In this document: piece by piece, positions 25,306 to 34,685 of the stretch
Position numbering within the stretch: position 1 is the first letter of the stretch
Layout of the letters: each line of letters starts with the position of its first letter
Assembly (NCBI GenBank): GCA_937890595.1
Contig: CALADM010000016.1
Coordinates: forward strand, 1-64,000
Origin: CAJMNU01 sp905214855
Lineage (GTDB): Bacteria; Bacillota; Clostridia; Lachnospirales; Lachnospiraceae
DNA: 64,000 nt
Direction of reading: 5' to 3'
The notes under the pieces: model-generated
Told to the model about the DNA's origin: nothing
Seen by the model: the letters and a program-made list of their open reading frames with translations, nothing else
Databases searched by the model: none
Program-made: the position numbers and the translations under genes

Positions 25306-27651
25306 ATGATGCAAAAACACACTTCTCTATCTTTTTATTTCAAAAAATCGGTTCTTCTGGCGATCCATTTGTGTTTTATTGCAGTTGCACTGACCTGTAT
25401 CGGTTTTTTATACCACAATGAACACTATGGTCACGGAATCGGATGGCTTCGCACAGAAACCTATGAAGATACTGCATTCTTCTCTGATCAGGTCAAGGAA
25501 GATGCATGGAAGATCTTTCAGTATGTACAATGCCGTGATGCATTTGAGACCAATGGAAAGGTGGATTATTCAAAAGTCATCGTAGATACCTATTATGGAC
25601 CCGGTGACATGCGCAGTTATTCCATAAATGAATTTATCCTATATGCAAAATCGCATGGATACTATCTTGATCCCAACTGGAATGTCGCTTTTGAGCCAAC
25701 TTCACTTTCTGGCACAGATACAGAAACTTTTCTTGTTGACTGGAAAGCCTATGATCCCAAGTACAATACAGATGATCTGAATGCCGCACAGACTCTTGCC
25801 GCTGAAACGACTATGGAAGAACTTTCCAAAGAGGTACTTACCTATCTTGGGGCTTACTACTATGTAAATGAATTTTTCCTGACCAACCAGACAAACTTTT
25901 ATTTTCAGATCACATATAAAGATCAGGAATCAGATCAGCCTATTTTATTTTCTAATGCCCCTAAGATCTCCATGGAAGAATGGAAAAAGGTCGGAAAATA
26001 TATTTATATTGCCAGTGAACTTCCTAATGATTTCACCAATTTTTCCCAACCCATCCACTCTTTAAATGTGACAGCAGAACAGGCTGCTCCCTACGAAAAC
26101 GGTACATATGATATCTGGCTTCTCATTGATACCTCTTACCCGTATGAAGATATGTACTATGAAGCATCCATATCATATCAGGAAACACGCACAACCTATA
26201 TCCAAAGCCTGTGGCTGACTACATTCAGCCTTCTGATCTGTCTGGTTACGTTTCTCGCTCTCATCGTATATTCTGGACATCAGGATCATTCTGGAGAGAT
26301 CCATCTCCACAAATTTGACCAGATAAAGACAGAATTTTTCCTATTTTTCTGTCTGATTGGAACACTCATCGGGCTATTTTTATACCAGAGGATCGGTTGT
26401 AAGCTAATTCATATCCTTGTACCTGTGGAACATTGGTTTTATTGGGAAAAGATCCTGCTTATCCTTGTATTCTATCTCGCTGCATTCTTTACCTCATTTG
26501 GTCTTTTGCGGCGCTATAAAGCAAAAACAATATGGGAAAATAGTATAACAAGCCATTGCATCCACGCTATGCGCCTCTCGATTTCCCACAAGAGATTTTC
26601 TGTTGCTTTACTGATCATCTCGATATCCTACCTGATCGCCTGCACCATTCTGATTGGAGCAGGAAGTTATCTCCTGTTTATGTATCCGGGACAGCTGTGG
26701 AGTCTTTTCAGTATCCCACTCCTACTTCTCTGGATTGGTCTGAGCCTCTTTCTGCTCTATCATCTTTTGTTAAGTGCGATCCAGCAGGATAAACTCAACT
26801 CAGCTCTCCAGCATCTTGCCTCAGGAGAGACCAATTACAAAGTTCATCTGGATGATTTTTCTGGAAAAGAACGGGAAATGGCAGAAAATATCAACAATAT
26901 CAGTTCCGGACTGGAAACCGCATTACAGGAAAAAGTCCGCAGCGAACGTTTAAAAGCGGATTTGATCACGAATGTATCACATGATATCAAAACACCTCTG
27001 ACTTCTATCATAAACTATGTGGATCTGATAAAAAGAGAACAGATCACAGATCCCAAGATCCTTAAATATTTGGAGGTACTAGATCAAAAATCCCAGCGTC
27101 TCAAAACACTGACAGAAGATCTGGTTGAAGCGTCCAAGGCAAGTTCCGGAAACATGAAACTTGAGATCATGAATATCGATCTTGTAGAACTTGTCCAACA
27201 GACTGCTGGTGAATTCGAAGAAAAATTCGCTTCAAGACACCTCTCTATGGTAATGAATCTCCCAAAAGAAAGCATTATCATTGCAGCAGATGGACGACGC
27301 ATGTGGAGAATACTGGAAAACTTATACAACAATGCATGTAAATACGCAATGGAACAGAGTCGTGTATATATTGACGTTTTTGTAAAAGAATCCAATGTAT
27401 ACTTTACGATCAAAAATATTTCCGCCAATCCATTAAATATACGTCCTGAAGAGTTGACAGAGCGTTTTGTACGTGGTGATGTTTCCCGAAGTACAGAGGG
27501 AAGCGGTCTTGGTCTTTCCATTGCCAAAAACCTGACTGAACTGCAAAAAGGCACATTTACCATCTATATTGATGGAGATTTCTTCAAGGCAGAACTTTGC
27601 TTTCCGATCCAGTCTCCTCCTTCTTATTCACAAACAAATCAAACAGATTAA
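25306..27651 (+). CDS. Sensor histidine kinase with a multi-pass membrane sensor
   Basis: 781-aa kinase, cognate partner of the preceding regulator. Helix 14-36, a large external domain (about 37-295), then five more hydrophobic helices (about 296-320, 341-362, 376-400, 430-463, 467-488), a HAMP-like linker, HisKA (NVSHDIKTPLTSI, phospho-His 559) and HATPase_c (NNACKYAM N-box, GSGLGLSIAKNL G-box near 731). The external domain matches nothing I recognise; its ligand is unknown. The cluster of helices after the sensor is more elaborate than the usual two. It starts with two adjacent ATG codons, GGGG upstream. A bidirectional terminator follows. Confidence 0.9.
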   Translation: MMQKHTSLSFYFKKSVLLAIHLCFIAVALTCIGFLYHNEHYGHGIGWLRTETYEDTAFFSDQVKEDAWKIFQYVQCRDAFETNGKVDYSKVIVDTYYGPGDMRSYSINEFILYAKSHGYYLDPNWNVAFEPTSLSGTDTETFLVDWKAYDPKYNTDDLNAAQTLAAETTMEELSKEVLTYLGAYYYVNEFFLTNQTNFYFQITYKDQESDQPILFSNAPKISMEEWKKVGKYIYIASELPNDFTNFSQPIHSLNVTAEQAAPYENGTYDIWLLIDTSYPYEDMYYEASISYQETRTTYIQSLWLTTFSLLICLVTFLALIVYSGHQDHSGEIHLHKFDQIKTEFFLFFCLIGTLIGLFLYQRIGCKLIHILVPVEHWFYWEKILLILVFYLAAFFTSFGLLRRYKAKTIWENSITSHCIHAMRLSISHKRFSVALLIISISYLIACTILIGAGSYLLFMYPGQLWSLFSIPLLLLWIGLSLFLLYHLLLSAIQQDKLNSALQHLASGETNYKVHLDDFSGKEREMAENINNISSGLETALQEKVRSERLKADLITNVSHDIKTPLTSIINYVDLIKREQITDPKILKYLEVLDQKSQRLKTLTEDLVEASKASSGNMKLEIMNIDLVELVQQTAGEFEEKFASRHLSMVMNLPKESIIIAADGRRMWRILENLYNNACKYAMEQSRVYIDVFVKESNVYFTIKNISANPLNIRPEELTERFVRGDVSRSTEGSGLGLSIAKNLTELQKGTFTIYIDGDFFKAELCFPIQSPPSYSQTNQTD

Positions 27652-27673
27652 AACAGAACATGATACACAAAAA

Positions 27674-27707
27674 ACAGCGCAGATAGATCGAACACTATCT
27701 GCGCTGT
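27674..27707. terminator. Bidirectional terminator between the kinase gene and the wall-binding protein gene
   Basis: A perfect 13-bp stem, ACAGCGCAGATAG (27674-27686) with CTATCTGCGCTGT (27695-27707). On the minus strand it is followed by TTTTTTG; on the plus strand the tail (ATCCTATTTATT) is weaker. It serves two convergent genes. Confidence 0.8.
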
Positions 27708-27852
27708 ATCCTATTTATTGTCTTGTTTTTTATCTTATTATTTTTGTTTCATTTCCCATCGGTCGCCCCAACTCTGTTTGAAAGCTGCCTGTTCTGCAAA
27801 AGACATGGGAGATTCCATAACCCACTTCCATATCCTTGATGGGAAACTATTT

Positions 27853-28749
27853 TTAATGAAGCACTCCATTTGCATCCGGAGTAAATGTTCTTGGCTCTGT
27901 CAGCATTTTTCCATCCTCTTGCAGATAATAAACTTTCCCATCATCCTCAATAAAACCAGTTTGCATCACGCCTGTATCTGAATCCAGATAATACCAGCTT
28001 CCTGCATCCAAGATCCATCCAGTCTGCTTTACTCCATCTTTGTAAAAATAATAGTTTCCATCTTCTTTGCTCCATCCACCTTTGGAAATCTGCTCAAATG
28101 GACTGTCTGTATCGTCATCATCGTCATCGCTGAAATTATCTCCACTAAGCTGTCCCTTCGCAAAAATAATAATCTTTGTTGCTGTCTCAGGCTGCGCTGC
28201 TGTCGTCCAAACAAGGAACTGTGTTCCTTCTGTCAAGCTCTCTGGTCCTACCATATTTCTTGTCAGGAATGGAAGTGTCACAGTGTCCTTATTGATCGTA
28301 TATTCTGCACCAGATACGGTCTCTACCACATAATTTCCCTCAGATTCTTTCACAAGATCATCCACTCTCTCCAGAGATGGAACTTTAAAATCTGCTGGAA
28401 TATCTGCCAAGATCAAAATTGCATGACTCTGTGGCGGAAGGCTTAATGTCATAGCCGGACTTGTATATGCATAAATGCTTTCTCCCACGCTGACATCTTC
28501 CATATCGATCGGCATACCATCTACCGCCCCCAGAATTCTGGTCTCATCTGAAATATGGAGAATGATCTCTCCCTGCTGTTCTGTATTTAATAAAATTGTA
28601 TTTTCTGTCTCTTCTGCTACTGTTCCATAAAACCTTACAGGCTCTAAAAGTGGCTCTCTCTCTTCTGCCATACTAACCATAGTACCTCCTGTCATCAGCA
28701 TCACTGCACAAGCTATACTTGCAGCTACTGAAACAAACCGTTTTAACAT
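27853..28749 (-). CDS. Secreted protein with C-terminal choline/glucan-type wall-binding repeats
   Basis: 298 aa. A signal peptide (MLKRFVSVAASIACAVMLM ... SMAEE) with a likely cut after about residue 28; a beta-rich unknown domain (30-200); an acidic linker with six Asp residues (about 207-213); and at least three aromatic repeats of the cell-wall-binding type (GNYYFYKDGVKQTGWIL, GSWYYLDSDTGVMQTGF, GKVYYLQEDGKM) at 225-285. The repeats are expected to hold the protein on wall polymers. The N-terminal domain's role is unknown. AGGAGG lies 10 bases before the ATG. Confidence 0.8.
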   Translation of the reverse strand: MLKRFVSVAASIACAVMLMTGGTMVSMAEEREPLLEPVRFYGTVAEETENTILLNTEQQGEIILHISDETRILGAVDGMPIDMEDVSVGESIYAYTSPAMTLSLPPQSHAILILADIPADFKVPSLERVDDLVKESEGNYVVETVSGAEYTINKDTVTLPFLTRNMVGPESLTEGTQFLVWTTAAQPETATKIIIFAKGQLSGDNFSDDDDDDTDSPFEQISKGGWSKEDGNYYFYKDGVKQTGWILDAGSWYYLDSDTGVMQTGFIEDDGKVYYLQEDGKMLTEPRTFTPDANGVLH

Positions 28750-28820
28750 AATATATTCGCCTCCTGTAATTCTACAACTTGTTTGTTGTATTTTTTTATT
28801 TTACGGTTTCATAGTAGCAT

Positions 28821-28859
28821 AAATCCTCAGAAAAACCTATAAATTATTTCTGAGGATTT
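28821..28859. terminator. Inverted repeat between the M42 peptidase gene and the wall-binding protein gene
   Basis: AAATCCTCAGAAA (28821-28833) pairs perfectly with TTTCTGAGGATTT (28847-28859) around a 13-base loop. It follows the peptidase gene on the minus strand. The downstream T-run is short there, so it is a possible terminator; it could also be an operator for the next minus-strand gene. Confidence 0.5.
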
Positions 28860-28913
28860 CTTACAGTTTTTTTGAAAAAAAATAACAAAAAATGATCGGT
28901 TTTTTACTTTTTT

Positions 28914-29945
28914 TTAAAGCACACCAACATATGCAGCCAATAATTTCCATGTCTGCTCAAGACCACTGATATGTGTTCTTTCCATTGCATGAGAAGCATT
29001 GACACCCTGACCGATCAAAGCACCACGGATATCATTTCCTGCCTTTAAAGCAGCAGACACATCAGAACCATAATGTGGGAAAATATCCACTGCATACTGG
29101 ATCCCCTTTTCCTTTGCTAAGGCAATCAGCCTATTTGTCATATCAAAATCATATGGTCCTGAGGAATCTTTAGCACAGATAGAAACTGTATACTCATCTC
29201 CTGTCAGATCATCTCCAATTGCTCCCATATCCACAGCCAGAAGCTCTTCTACATCCTGTGGAATATAACTGCATCCAAATCCTACTTCTTCATAATTACT
29301 AATCAGGATCTTCAATGTCTTCTCTGGTTTTACTCCCTTCTCAGACATATATTTCAAAAGACCAAGGATCACAGCAACAGATGCCTTATCATCCAAATGT
29401 CTGCTCTTTATAAAACCACTCTTTGTGTACTCAAACTTCGGATCAAATCCTACAAAATCTCCTGCACTGATTCCAAGCGCCTCTACATCTTCTTTCGTAA
29501 ATACTTTTTCATCCAGACGGATTTCCATATTTTTTTCTTTTCTTTCCAATGTACGGGCATCGTCATGTGTATGTACAGAAGGAGCTATACTCTGTATTGT
29601 ACCAGTAAACTCTTTTCCATCTCTTGTCAGGATACGGCAATAACTTCCTTCTACAGATTCCATCATAAAACCTCCAATAGATACCATAGAGAGATATCCA
29701 TTGCTCTTTATTGCACGCACCATTCCTCCAAGAGTATCTACATGGGCAGAAACCCCAAGAACGCTTTCTGTCTTTCCCGGCACTGTGATGATCATACCAC
29801 CTTTTCGATTATAAGTCACAGGATACCCGAATTTTACAGCTTCTTCTTCCACAGCTTTCATCACTTCTTTTGTACATCCAGAAGGGCTGGGGATATTCAC
29901 AATCTTCTCCAAAATACTTACAATATATGCATTTTCATTCCTCAT
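28914..29945 (-). CDS. M42 family metallopeptidase (glutamyl aminopeptidase type)
   Basis: Cytoplasmic di-metal aminopeptidase, 343 aa. Metal and catalytic motifs: VSAHVDTLGG (His, Asp), the bridging Asp in SRHLDDKASVAVILG, NYEEVGFGCS (catalytic and binding Glu), AVDMGAIG and a C-terminal VNASHAMERTHISG (His). It probably clears peptides; family members are sometimes labelled endoglucanase M. Start ATG 29945 is chosen for AAAAGGAG nine bases upstream; the frame extends to 30011 with a Glu/Lys-rich leader of no use. Divergent from a LysR regulator. Confidence 0.9.
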   Translation of the reverse strand: MRNENAYIVSILEKIVNIPSPSGCTKEVMKAVEEEAVKFGYPVTYNRKGGMIITVPGKTESVLGVSAHVDTLGGMVRAIKSNGYLSMVSIGGFMMESVEGSYCRILTRDGKEFTGTIQSIAPSVHTHDDARTLERKEKNMEIRLDEKVFTKEDVEALGISAGDFVGFDPKFEYTKSGFIKSRHLDDKASVAVILGLLKYMSEKGVKPEKTLKILISNYEEVGFGCSYIPQDVEELLAVDMGAIGDDLTGDEYTVSICAKDSSGPYDFDMTNRLIALAKEKGIQYAVDIFPHYGSDVSAALKAGNDIRGALIGQGVNASHAMERTHISGLEQTWKLLAAYVGVL

Positions 29946-30194
29946 TCTGTCTCTCTCCTTTTTAACGCCTGTTTCTTTCATTTCTTCATTTTCTGTCTGT
30001 TTGCATTCCATTATCTCTTTAAAAAAATATCTCTTCCTTTTAAAATTTTATGTTGACACTCTCTACAGATAAAATAGGGAGTTTTACGACACATTAGATA
30101 ATGAAATAGTTCGACACATTGCACTCCATTCAGTCTTTTAAATTATATCTCTTTCCCTGCCTTCACGCAAGTCAAACTGACATCTTCTTTCCCC

Positions 30195-30223
30195 TTTACA
30201 TTTATGCATATAATATGTATACT
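30195..30223 (+). promoter_or_regulatory. Probable promoter of the LysR-type gene
   Basis: TTTACA (30195-30200), 17 bases, TATACT (30218-30223), about 55 bases before the start. The gene-free stretch 29946-30277 also carries two direct copies of CGACACATT (30087-30095 and 30112-30120) 25 bases apart; I see no gene there. Confidence 0.6.
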
Positions 30224-30277
30224 ATGAATATATGTTATTACTTTTTGATATAATCATGTGCGTATAAGGAGGAAAAC

Positions 30278-31201
30278 ATGGAATTAGAACAGATGAGATA
30301 TGTTGTTAAAACAGCAGAAAAAGGATCTATAAATCGGGCTGCAAAAGAACTTGGTATCAGCCAGTCAGCTATATCAAAACGTATCAAAGAATTAGAGTCA
30401 GAAATTGAATGTGAGCTTTTTACGAGAACTTCCAGCGGAGTACAATTAACCAGAAATGGAATGGAATTTCTGGCATATGCAAGAGAAATATTAGACCAGA
30501 CAGACCAGTTACTTCATCTCTATCAGCCTGTAGATCATATTTTACATGCAGGAAAAAACACAGTGTCCGTCTGTGCCGTTCATATAGAAGAACTTCATTA
30601 TTTAACCCCTGCAGTTTCCCGATGGCTTACAACATACCATAAAGAACTTTTACAATTTTCTCTCTCCCCAGCCCAAACATCAGAAGATGTTTTAGAACAT
30701 TTGGTATCCAAACAATGCCATCTTGGTATTTTTCGCATCCGCAGTCAGGATTCTTTCTATTGGGAACACAAATGTTCATCCCTGAATCTTTCTTCTGTAT
30801 CCTTATGGGAATTTGAAATGGTTGCGCTTATGAGCAAACGACATCCTCTTGCTTCACGCCGTTCTCTTTCTCTCCATGACTTAAAACCATATCCTCAGAT
30901 CATCAACAGCCAAAGTCATGAAGCTCTAAATGGACAGTTTGCTCTTCCAAATGATTCCTCTCAACTACTGTGTCTTTCCAGTATTCCTGGGAGTTATCTT
31001 CTCTCCTCTCCATGTAGGGAAGAAGTTCTTCTTCGTGAAGGTCTTCGTCAAAAACAGTTACATACCAATGATACTGTTTTTCCTGAGTCTTCCTCTTCCC
31101 TGTCTTACAGAGATCTTGTTGTATGGTCTGGCTCTCTTTCCGATGCTGCACGTCTCTTTATTGAGTATATACAACAAGAACTCTCCACTGTGTCTTTTTA
31201 A
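30278..31201 (+). CDS. LysR family transcriptional regulator
   Basis: 307 aa. The N-terminal helix-turn-helix is typical (MRYVVKTAEKGSINRAAKEL, GISQSAISKRIKELE), followed by the linker helix and a substrate-binding domain of periplasmic-protein fold. AAGGAGG precedes the ATG. It is divergent from the M42 peptidase and convergent with aspA; the target and inducer are unknown. Its last codons form one arm of the terminator hairpin. Confidence 0.88.
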   Translation: MELEQMRYVVKTAEKGSINRAAKELGISQSAISKRIKELESEIECELFTRTSSGVQLTRNGMEFLAYAREILDQTDQLLHLYQPVDHILHAGKNTVSVCAVHIEELHYLTPAVSRWLTTYHKELLQFSLSPAQTSEDVLEHLVSKQCHLGIFRIRSQDSFYWEHKCSSLNLSSVSLWEFEMVALMSKRHPLASRRSLSLHDLKPYPQIINSQSHEALNGQFALPNDSSQLLCLSSIPGSYLLSSPCREEVLLREGLRQKQLHTNDTVFPESSSSLSYRDLVVWSGSLSDAARLFIEYIQQELSTVSF

Positions 31202-31218
31202 AATCAGTGGAGAGTTCT
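31177..31218. terminator. Bidirectional hairpin overlapping the 3' end of the LysR gene
   Basis: AGAACTCTCCACTG (31177-31190) pairs perfectly over 14 bp with CAGTGGAGAGTTCT (31205-31218). The left arm is inside the coding end of the LysR gene. It lies between convergent genes (LysR and aspA). T-runs are short on both sides. Confidence 0.65.
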
Positions 31219-31270
31219 AAAATCATGATCTATCTTAGATTACATATGTTTATCCTCTATGTGAATCTAT

Positions 31271-32782
31271 TTATCGTATAGGCGGAATATTTTCTGCTTT
31301 TCCCAAAATCCCCGGTTCTGTCATAGTAAATGGATCTAAAATAGTGTCAATTTGATCTTCAGATATCAATTTATCCCTAAGTATCAGATCCCGCACTTTC
31401 ATATTTTTGGAAAGTGCCTCTTTTGCGATCTGAGATGCCTTTTCATAGCCAACATATGGACATATTGCTGTCACAATACCAATACTATTATCTACTAATT
31501 CACGACAATGTTCTTTATTTGCCGTAATTCCTACAATACAGTTATCTACCAGTGTTTTCACTGCAAATGTCAGTGTTTCAATAGATTGGAAGAGATTGTA
31601 AAAAATGATCGGCTCAAATGCATTCAATTCTAATTGTCCAGCCTCAGCTGCCATTGTGATCGTCATATCATTTCCAATAATGTTAAATGCCACTTGATTT
31701 ACCACTTCTGGAATAACAGGATTGATTTTTCCTGGCATAATAGATGATCCATTCTGTTTTGCCGGAAGATTGATCTCCCCCAATCCTGTTCTAGGTCCAG
31801 AAGACATCAGGCGAAGGTCATTGGACATCTTAGAAAGATTGACTGCACAGGATTTTATAATTCCTGATACTGTTACATATGCATCCAGATTCTGTGTTGC
31901 GTCAATAAGATCATACGATTGTACCAAATTTAACCCCGACAAAAAACAAATATTTTTTACGACACGATGAAGATATTGTACGTCGGCATTTAATCCAGTT
32001 CCAATTGCTGTTCCACCTAGATTCAGTATGCTCATTTCATCTTTCGCATTCTCAAATCTGTTAATGTCACGCATAATTGCATTGCTATATGCACGAAATT
32101 CCTGTCCCAAACGAATAGGAACTGCATCCTGAAGCTGTGTTCTTCCCATCTTGATCACACGATCAAATTCATTTGCCTTGTCATGAAGTGCATCATACAA
32201 ACGGCGAAGCTGTTCCTGTGCTAAACAGATCAAGCGAAGTGCTGTCATTCTTCCACAAGATGGGAATACATCATTGGTAGACTGCCCACGGTTGACATCA
32301 TCATTTGGGTTGATCACCTCATAATTTCCTTTTTCTTCCCCTAAAATCTCCAAAGCCCGATTCGCAATCACTTCATTTGCATTCATATTTAGAGAAGTTC
32401 CTGCTCCGCCCTGAATAGGATCTACAATAAACTGATCGTGCAGTTTACCTGCAATGATCTCATTACAGGCACGGACAATTGCATCTGTACGGCGTCGATC
32501 TAACTCTCCGATCTCAAAATTAGTGATTGCAGCCGCTTTTTTTATCTGAGCAACACTATTGATCAACTCTGGATGCATCGTTAATCCAGTGATATAAAAA
32601 TTCTCAGAGGCTCTCAATGTCTGAATTCCATAATATGCATCTGCTGGAACTCTCTTCTCACCAATCGAATCATGTTCCAGACGATATTTTATTGTATTAC
32701 TATTCTCTTCATTATTTGTATTGTTTGTATTATTTATATTGTTTGTATTATAAATATTATTTGTATTGCTTGTATTTTCCAT
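31271..32782 (-). CDS. aspA: Aspartate ammonia-lyase with Asn-rich N-terminal extension
   Basis: Deaminates L-aspartate to fumarate and ammonia. The core shows EHDSIGEKRVPADAYYGIQT, PNDDVNRGQSTNDVFP, the TAIGTGLN region and the superfamily signature GSSIMPGKINPV. The 503-aa length exceeds the usual about 470 because residues 2-30 are a low-complexity stretch of Asn/Thr/Ile (NTNNIYNTNNINNTNN) encoded by seven 9-bp repeats. The ATG at 32782 has GGGG upstream; a later start after the repeats is not obvious. Promoter at 32847-32875; divergent from a LysR-type gene that may control it. Confidence 0.93.
   Translation of the reverse strand: MENTSNTNNIYNTNNINNTNNTNNEENSNTIKYRLEHDSIGEKRVPADAYYGIQTLRASENFYITGLTMHPELINSVAQIKKAAAITNFEIGELDRRRTDAIVRACNEIIAGKLHDQFIVDPIQGGAGTSLNMNANEVIANRALEILGEEKGNYEVINPNDDVNRGQSTNDVFPSCGRMTALRLICLAQEQLRRLYDALHDKANEFDRVIKMGRTQLQDAVPIRLGQEFRAYSNAIMRDINRFENAKDEMSILNLGGTAIGTGLNADVQYLHRVVKNICFLSGLNLVQSYDLIDATQNLDAYVTVSGIIKSCAVNLSKMSNDLRLMSSGPRTGLGEINLPAKQNGSSIMPGKINPVIPEVVNQVAFNIIGNDMTITMAAEAGQLELNAFEPIIFYNLFQSIETLTFAVKTLVDNCIVGITANKEHCRELVDNSIGIVTAICPYVGYEKASQIAKEALSKNMKVRDLILRDKLISEDQIDTILDPFTMTEPGILGKAENIPPIR
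32714..32776 (-). repeat. Seven 9-bp tandem repeats inside the 5' end of aspA
   Basis: Units of the type ATTTGTATT / GTTTGTATT / ATTTATATT (plus strand) run seven times from 32714 to 32776. Nine bases keep the reading frame, so copy-number change alters only the length of the Asn-rich N-terminus. Confidence 0.9.
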
Positions 32783-32846
32783 ACTTTTTCCCCTTTATAA
32801 TCACTCAACATATGTGAAATCAACTATTTTTCTTCTCCTTGATTTT

Positions 32847-32875
32847 ATTATAATTTGCCTCTATTATAGAATCAA
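32847..32875 (-). promoter_or_regulatory. Sigma-A promoter of aspA
   Basis: Minus strand TTGATT (32870-32875), 17 bases, TATAAT (32847-32852). A perfect 12-bp palindrome, TATATTAATATA (32889-32900), lies just upstream and could be a LysR box for the divergent regulator. Confidence 0.75.
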
Positions 32876-32970
32876 ATACTTTAATCCGTATATTAATATA
32901 GATATTTAACTATATGAAGATTTTACCTAATGATGGTGATTATTATCAACTGGAGGTGTGAAACAGAACA

Positions 32971-33924
32971 ATGTTAAAAGGAATGCGATATGTATATGAG
33001 GTCTATCAAGAAATGAGCTTTTCCAAAGCAGCCCGAAACCTCTATATCTCACAACCATCACTCAGTGCAGCAATCAAAAAAGTGGAACATGAGATTGGCT
33101 GTACAATTTTTGACAGGAGTACAAACCCAATCCAGATAACCGAATGTGGAAAAGCATACATAGAATCCATAAAAAAAATCATGGAGGTTGAAGAAAGTTT
33201 TGATAATTTCAAAAATGACTTAGAAAACATGAAAACTGGTTCTATCTCTATTGGTGGTACAACATTTTTTACGTCTTTTGTTCTTCCTCCACTCATTCAA
33301 TGTTTTTCTGAAACATTTCCACAGGTTACGATCAATCTTGTTGAAACAAATACAGGAATGTTAGAAAAAGAATTGTTTGAAGGTTCTTTAGATTTAGTGA
33401 TTGATAATTATTGTTTCGATGAAACCTTATATGAAAGTCACTTTTTTGCGAAAGAACAGCTGGTTCTTGCTGTACCTAGAAAATATATTCCAAATGACAT
33501 GCATCATCCTACATGGCTTTCTCCCCAGCAGATCAGGGAGGGAAAGCATTTGGATGAAAACACCCCCTCTATTTCTCTGCATATTTTTCAAGGAAAACCT
33601 TTCCTATTTTTAAAAGAGGGAAATGATACAAGAATACGAGCTGACAAAATCTGTGCCCATAATCATTTTACTCCCAATATTGTCTTGATGCTGGATCAGC
33701 AGCTCACCGCATATAACCTGACCTGTCAAGGTATGGGCATTTCCTTTATCAGCGATACTTTAGTCAAAAGTGAAAAACCTGATGACAGTGTTGTTTACTA
33801 TAAGTTAAACAACAAAGATTCTAACCGTAATGTCAGTTTTTATTACAAAAGAACCCGCTATATGAAACGTGCCGTACACGAATTCCTAAAAATTGCTGAC
33901 AGCTTTTCTTTATCCCGTATGTAA
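32971..33924 (+). CDS. LysR family transcriptional regulator, divergent from aspA
   Basis: 317 aa. Helix-turn-helix (MSFSKAARNLYISQPSLSAA, IKKVEHEIGC) and a substrate-binding domain (SIGGTTFFTSFVLPPLIQCF). By position it is a likely regulator of aspA (inference). The ribosome site GGAGGT is unusually far (13 bases) from the ATG, and the nearer GTG is out of frame. No operon partner. Confidence 0.88.
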   Translation: MLKGMRYVYEVYQEMSFSKAARNLYISQPSLSAAIKKVEHEIGCTIFDRSTNPIQITECGKAYIESIKKIMEVEESFDNFKNDLENMKTGSISIGGTTFFTSFVLPPLIQCFSETFPQVTINLVETNTGMLEKELFEGSLDLVIDNYCFDETLYESHFFAKEQLVLAVPRKYIPNDMHHPTWLSPQQIREGKHLDENTPSISLHIFQGKPFLFLKEGNDTRIRADKICAHNHFTPNIVLMLDQQLTAYNLTCQGMGISFISDTLVKSEKPDDSVVYYKLNNKDSNRNVSFYYKRTRYMKRAVHEFLKIADSFSLSRM

Positions 33925-33947
33925 AAAATTAAATGTATCACTATATA

Positions 33948-34214
33948 TTAATTTTCCCAAAGATATCTAAGTAATTGTATTCCATCTTTTACCCCTTCTC
34001 TATACAGATGTTCCTCAAACTCTCCTCGTTCAAGGAACATCTGTTCCCATTCTTCTTTCAACCTCTCTGCTGTTTGTTTCCCCTCTATATACAACTCTAA
34101 ACTTTTTTCAAAATCTTCTTGATCTGATTTTTTTTCATGTGACATTCCATATTGCTGAAACAGTATAGAAACACGTTCTGAAATGATAAAATCAATAAAT
34201 TCTTTTCTTTTCAT
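33948..34214 (-). CDS. Small hypothetical protein, 88 aa
   Basis: I do not recognise this family. It is a soluble, charged, mostly helical protein (MKRKEFIDFIISERVSILF ... YREGVKDGIQLLRYLWEN). The C-terminal YREGVKDGIQLL pattern recurs in small Lachnospiraceae proteins of unknown role. The ATG at 34214 has AAAGG nine bases upstream; the 34238 start would be GTG. Convergent with the LysR gene, 24 bases apart. Confidence 0.6.
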   Translation of the reverse strand: MKRKEFIDFIISERVSILFQQYGMSHEKKSDQEDFEKSLELYIEGKQTAERLKEEWEQMFLERGEFEEHLYREGVKDGIQLLRYLWEN

Positions 34215-34373
34215 AATCAAAAACCTTTCTTTTTCCACTCCTAAATTTCATTAAACTATTTTATAAAAATCGACTAGCTTGTACAAATTTACTTATCAAA
34301 AGATATGCTTTAGACAATAAAAATATGAATTTTACACAAAATTCAAATAAATTATTTTTTTCTTAAAAAAGTA

Positions 34374-34402
34374 TTGACTTTTCATCTCATTTGCTGTAGA
34401 AT
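34374..34402 (+). promoter_or_regulatory. Sigma-A promoter of tRNA-Lys
   Basis: TTGACT (34374-34379), 17 bases, TAGAAT (34397-34402), about 43 bases before the tRNA. Confidence 0.8.
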
Positions 34403-34444
34403 ATGACATGTCGCTGAGAAAACTGTTCAGTTGACAACATAAAA

Positions 34445-34517
34445 GCACCTTTAGCTCAGTTGGTAGAGCAGTAGACTCTTAATCTATTTGTCCAGGGTTC
34501 GAGTCCCTGAAGGTGCA
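34445..34517 (+). tRNA. tRNA-Lys (anticodon CTT)
   Basis: 73-nt cloverleaf: acceptor GCACCTT/AAGGTGC, D arm GCTC-AGTTGGTA-GAGC, anticodon arm GTAGA-CTCTTAA-TCTAT with CTT, five-base variable loop, T arm CAGGG-TTCGAGT-CCCTG, discriminator A. CCA is not encoded. It stands alone with its own promoter and terminator. Confidence 0.97.
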
Positions 34518-34577
34518 TCTTAAGCACTGGTTTTGCAGACAGAGAGCTGTGGGGCTGGTGTTTTTGCTTGTATTTAC

Positions 34578-34610
34578 AAGGGTTGGAATATTTCCAGCCC
34601 TTTTCTTTTT
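34578..34610 (+). terminator. Intrinsic terminator after tRNA-Lys
   Basis: GGGTTGGAA (34580-34588) pairs with TTCCAGCCC (34592-34600, one G-U), loop TAT, then TTTTCTTTTT. Confidence 0.88.
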
Positions 34611-34685
34611 GCCCGTCTTATAGTCGTTTTTAGCATATATTTTTAGTTGTTTTAGTGTCAATTCCTAGACATAGTAGATTTTTTC

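Noticed and set aside
30053..30090. TTGACA promoter at about 30053 before the LysR gene
   Set aside because: The nearest -10-like box (TAAAAT) is only 11 bases away; the 30195-30223 promoter fits better.
32714..32776. CRISPR-like array
   Set aside because: Nine-base units without spacers, inside a coding sequence and in frame; a simple tandem repeat.
34479..34661. Minus-strand ORF of 60 codons
   Set aside because: It is the complement of tRNA-Lys and its terminator, with no ribosome site.
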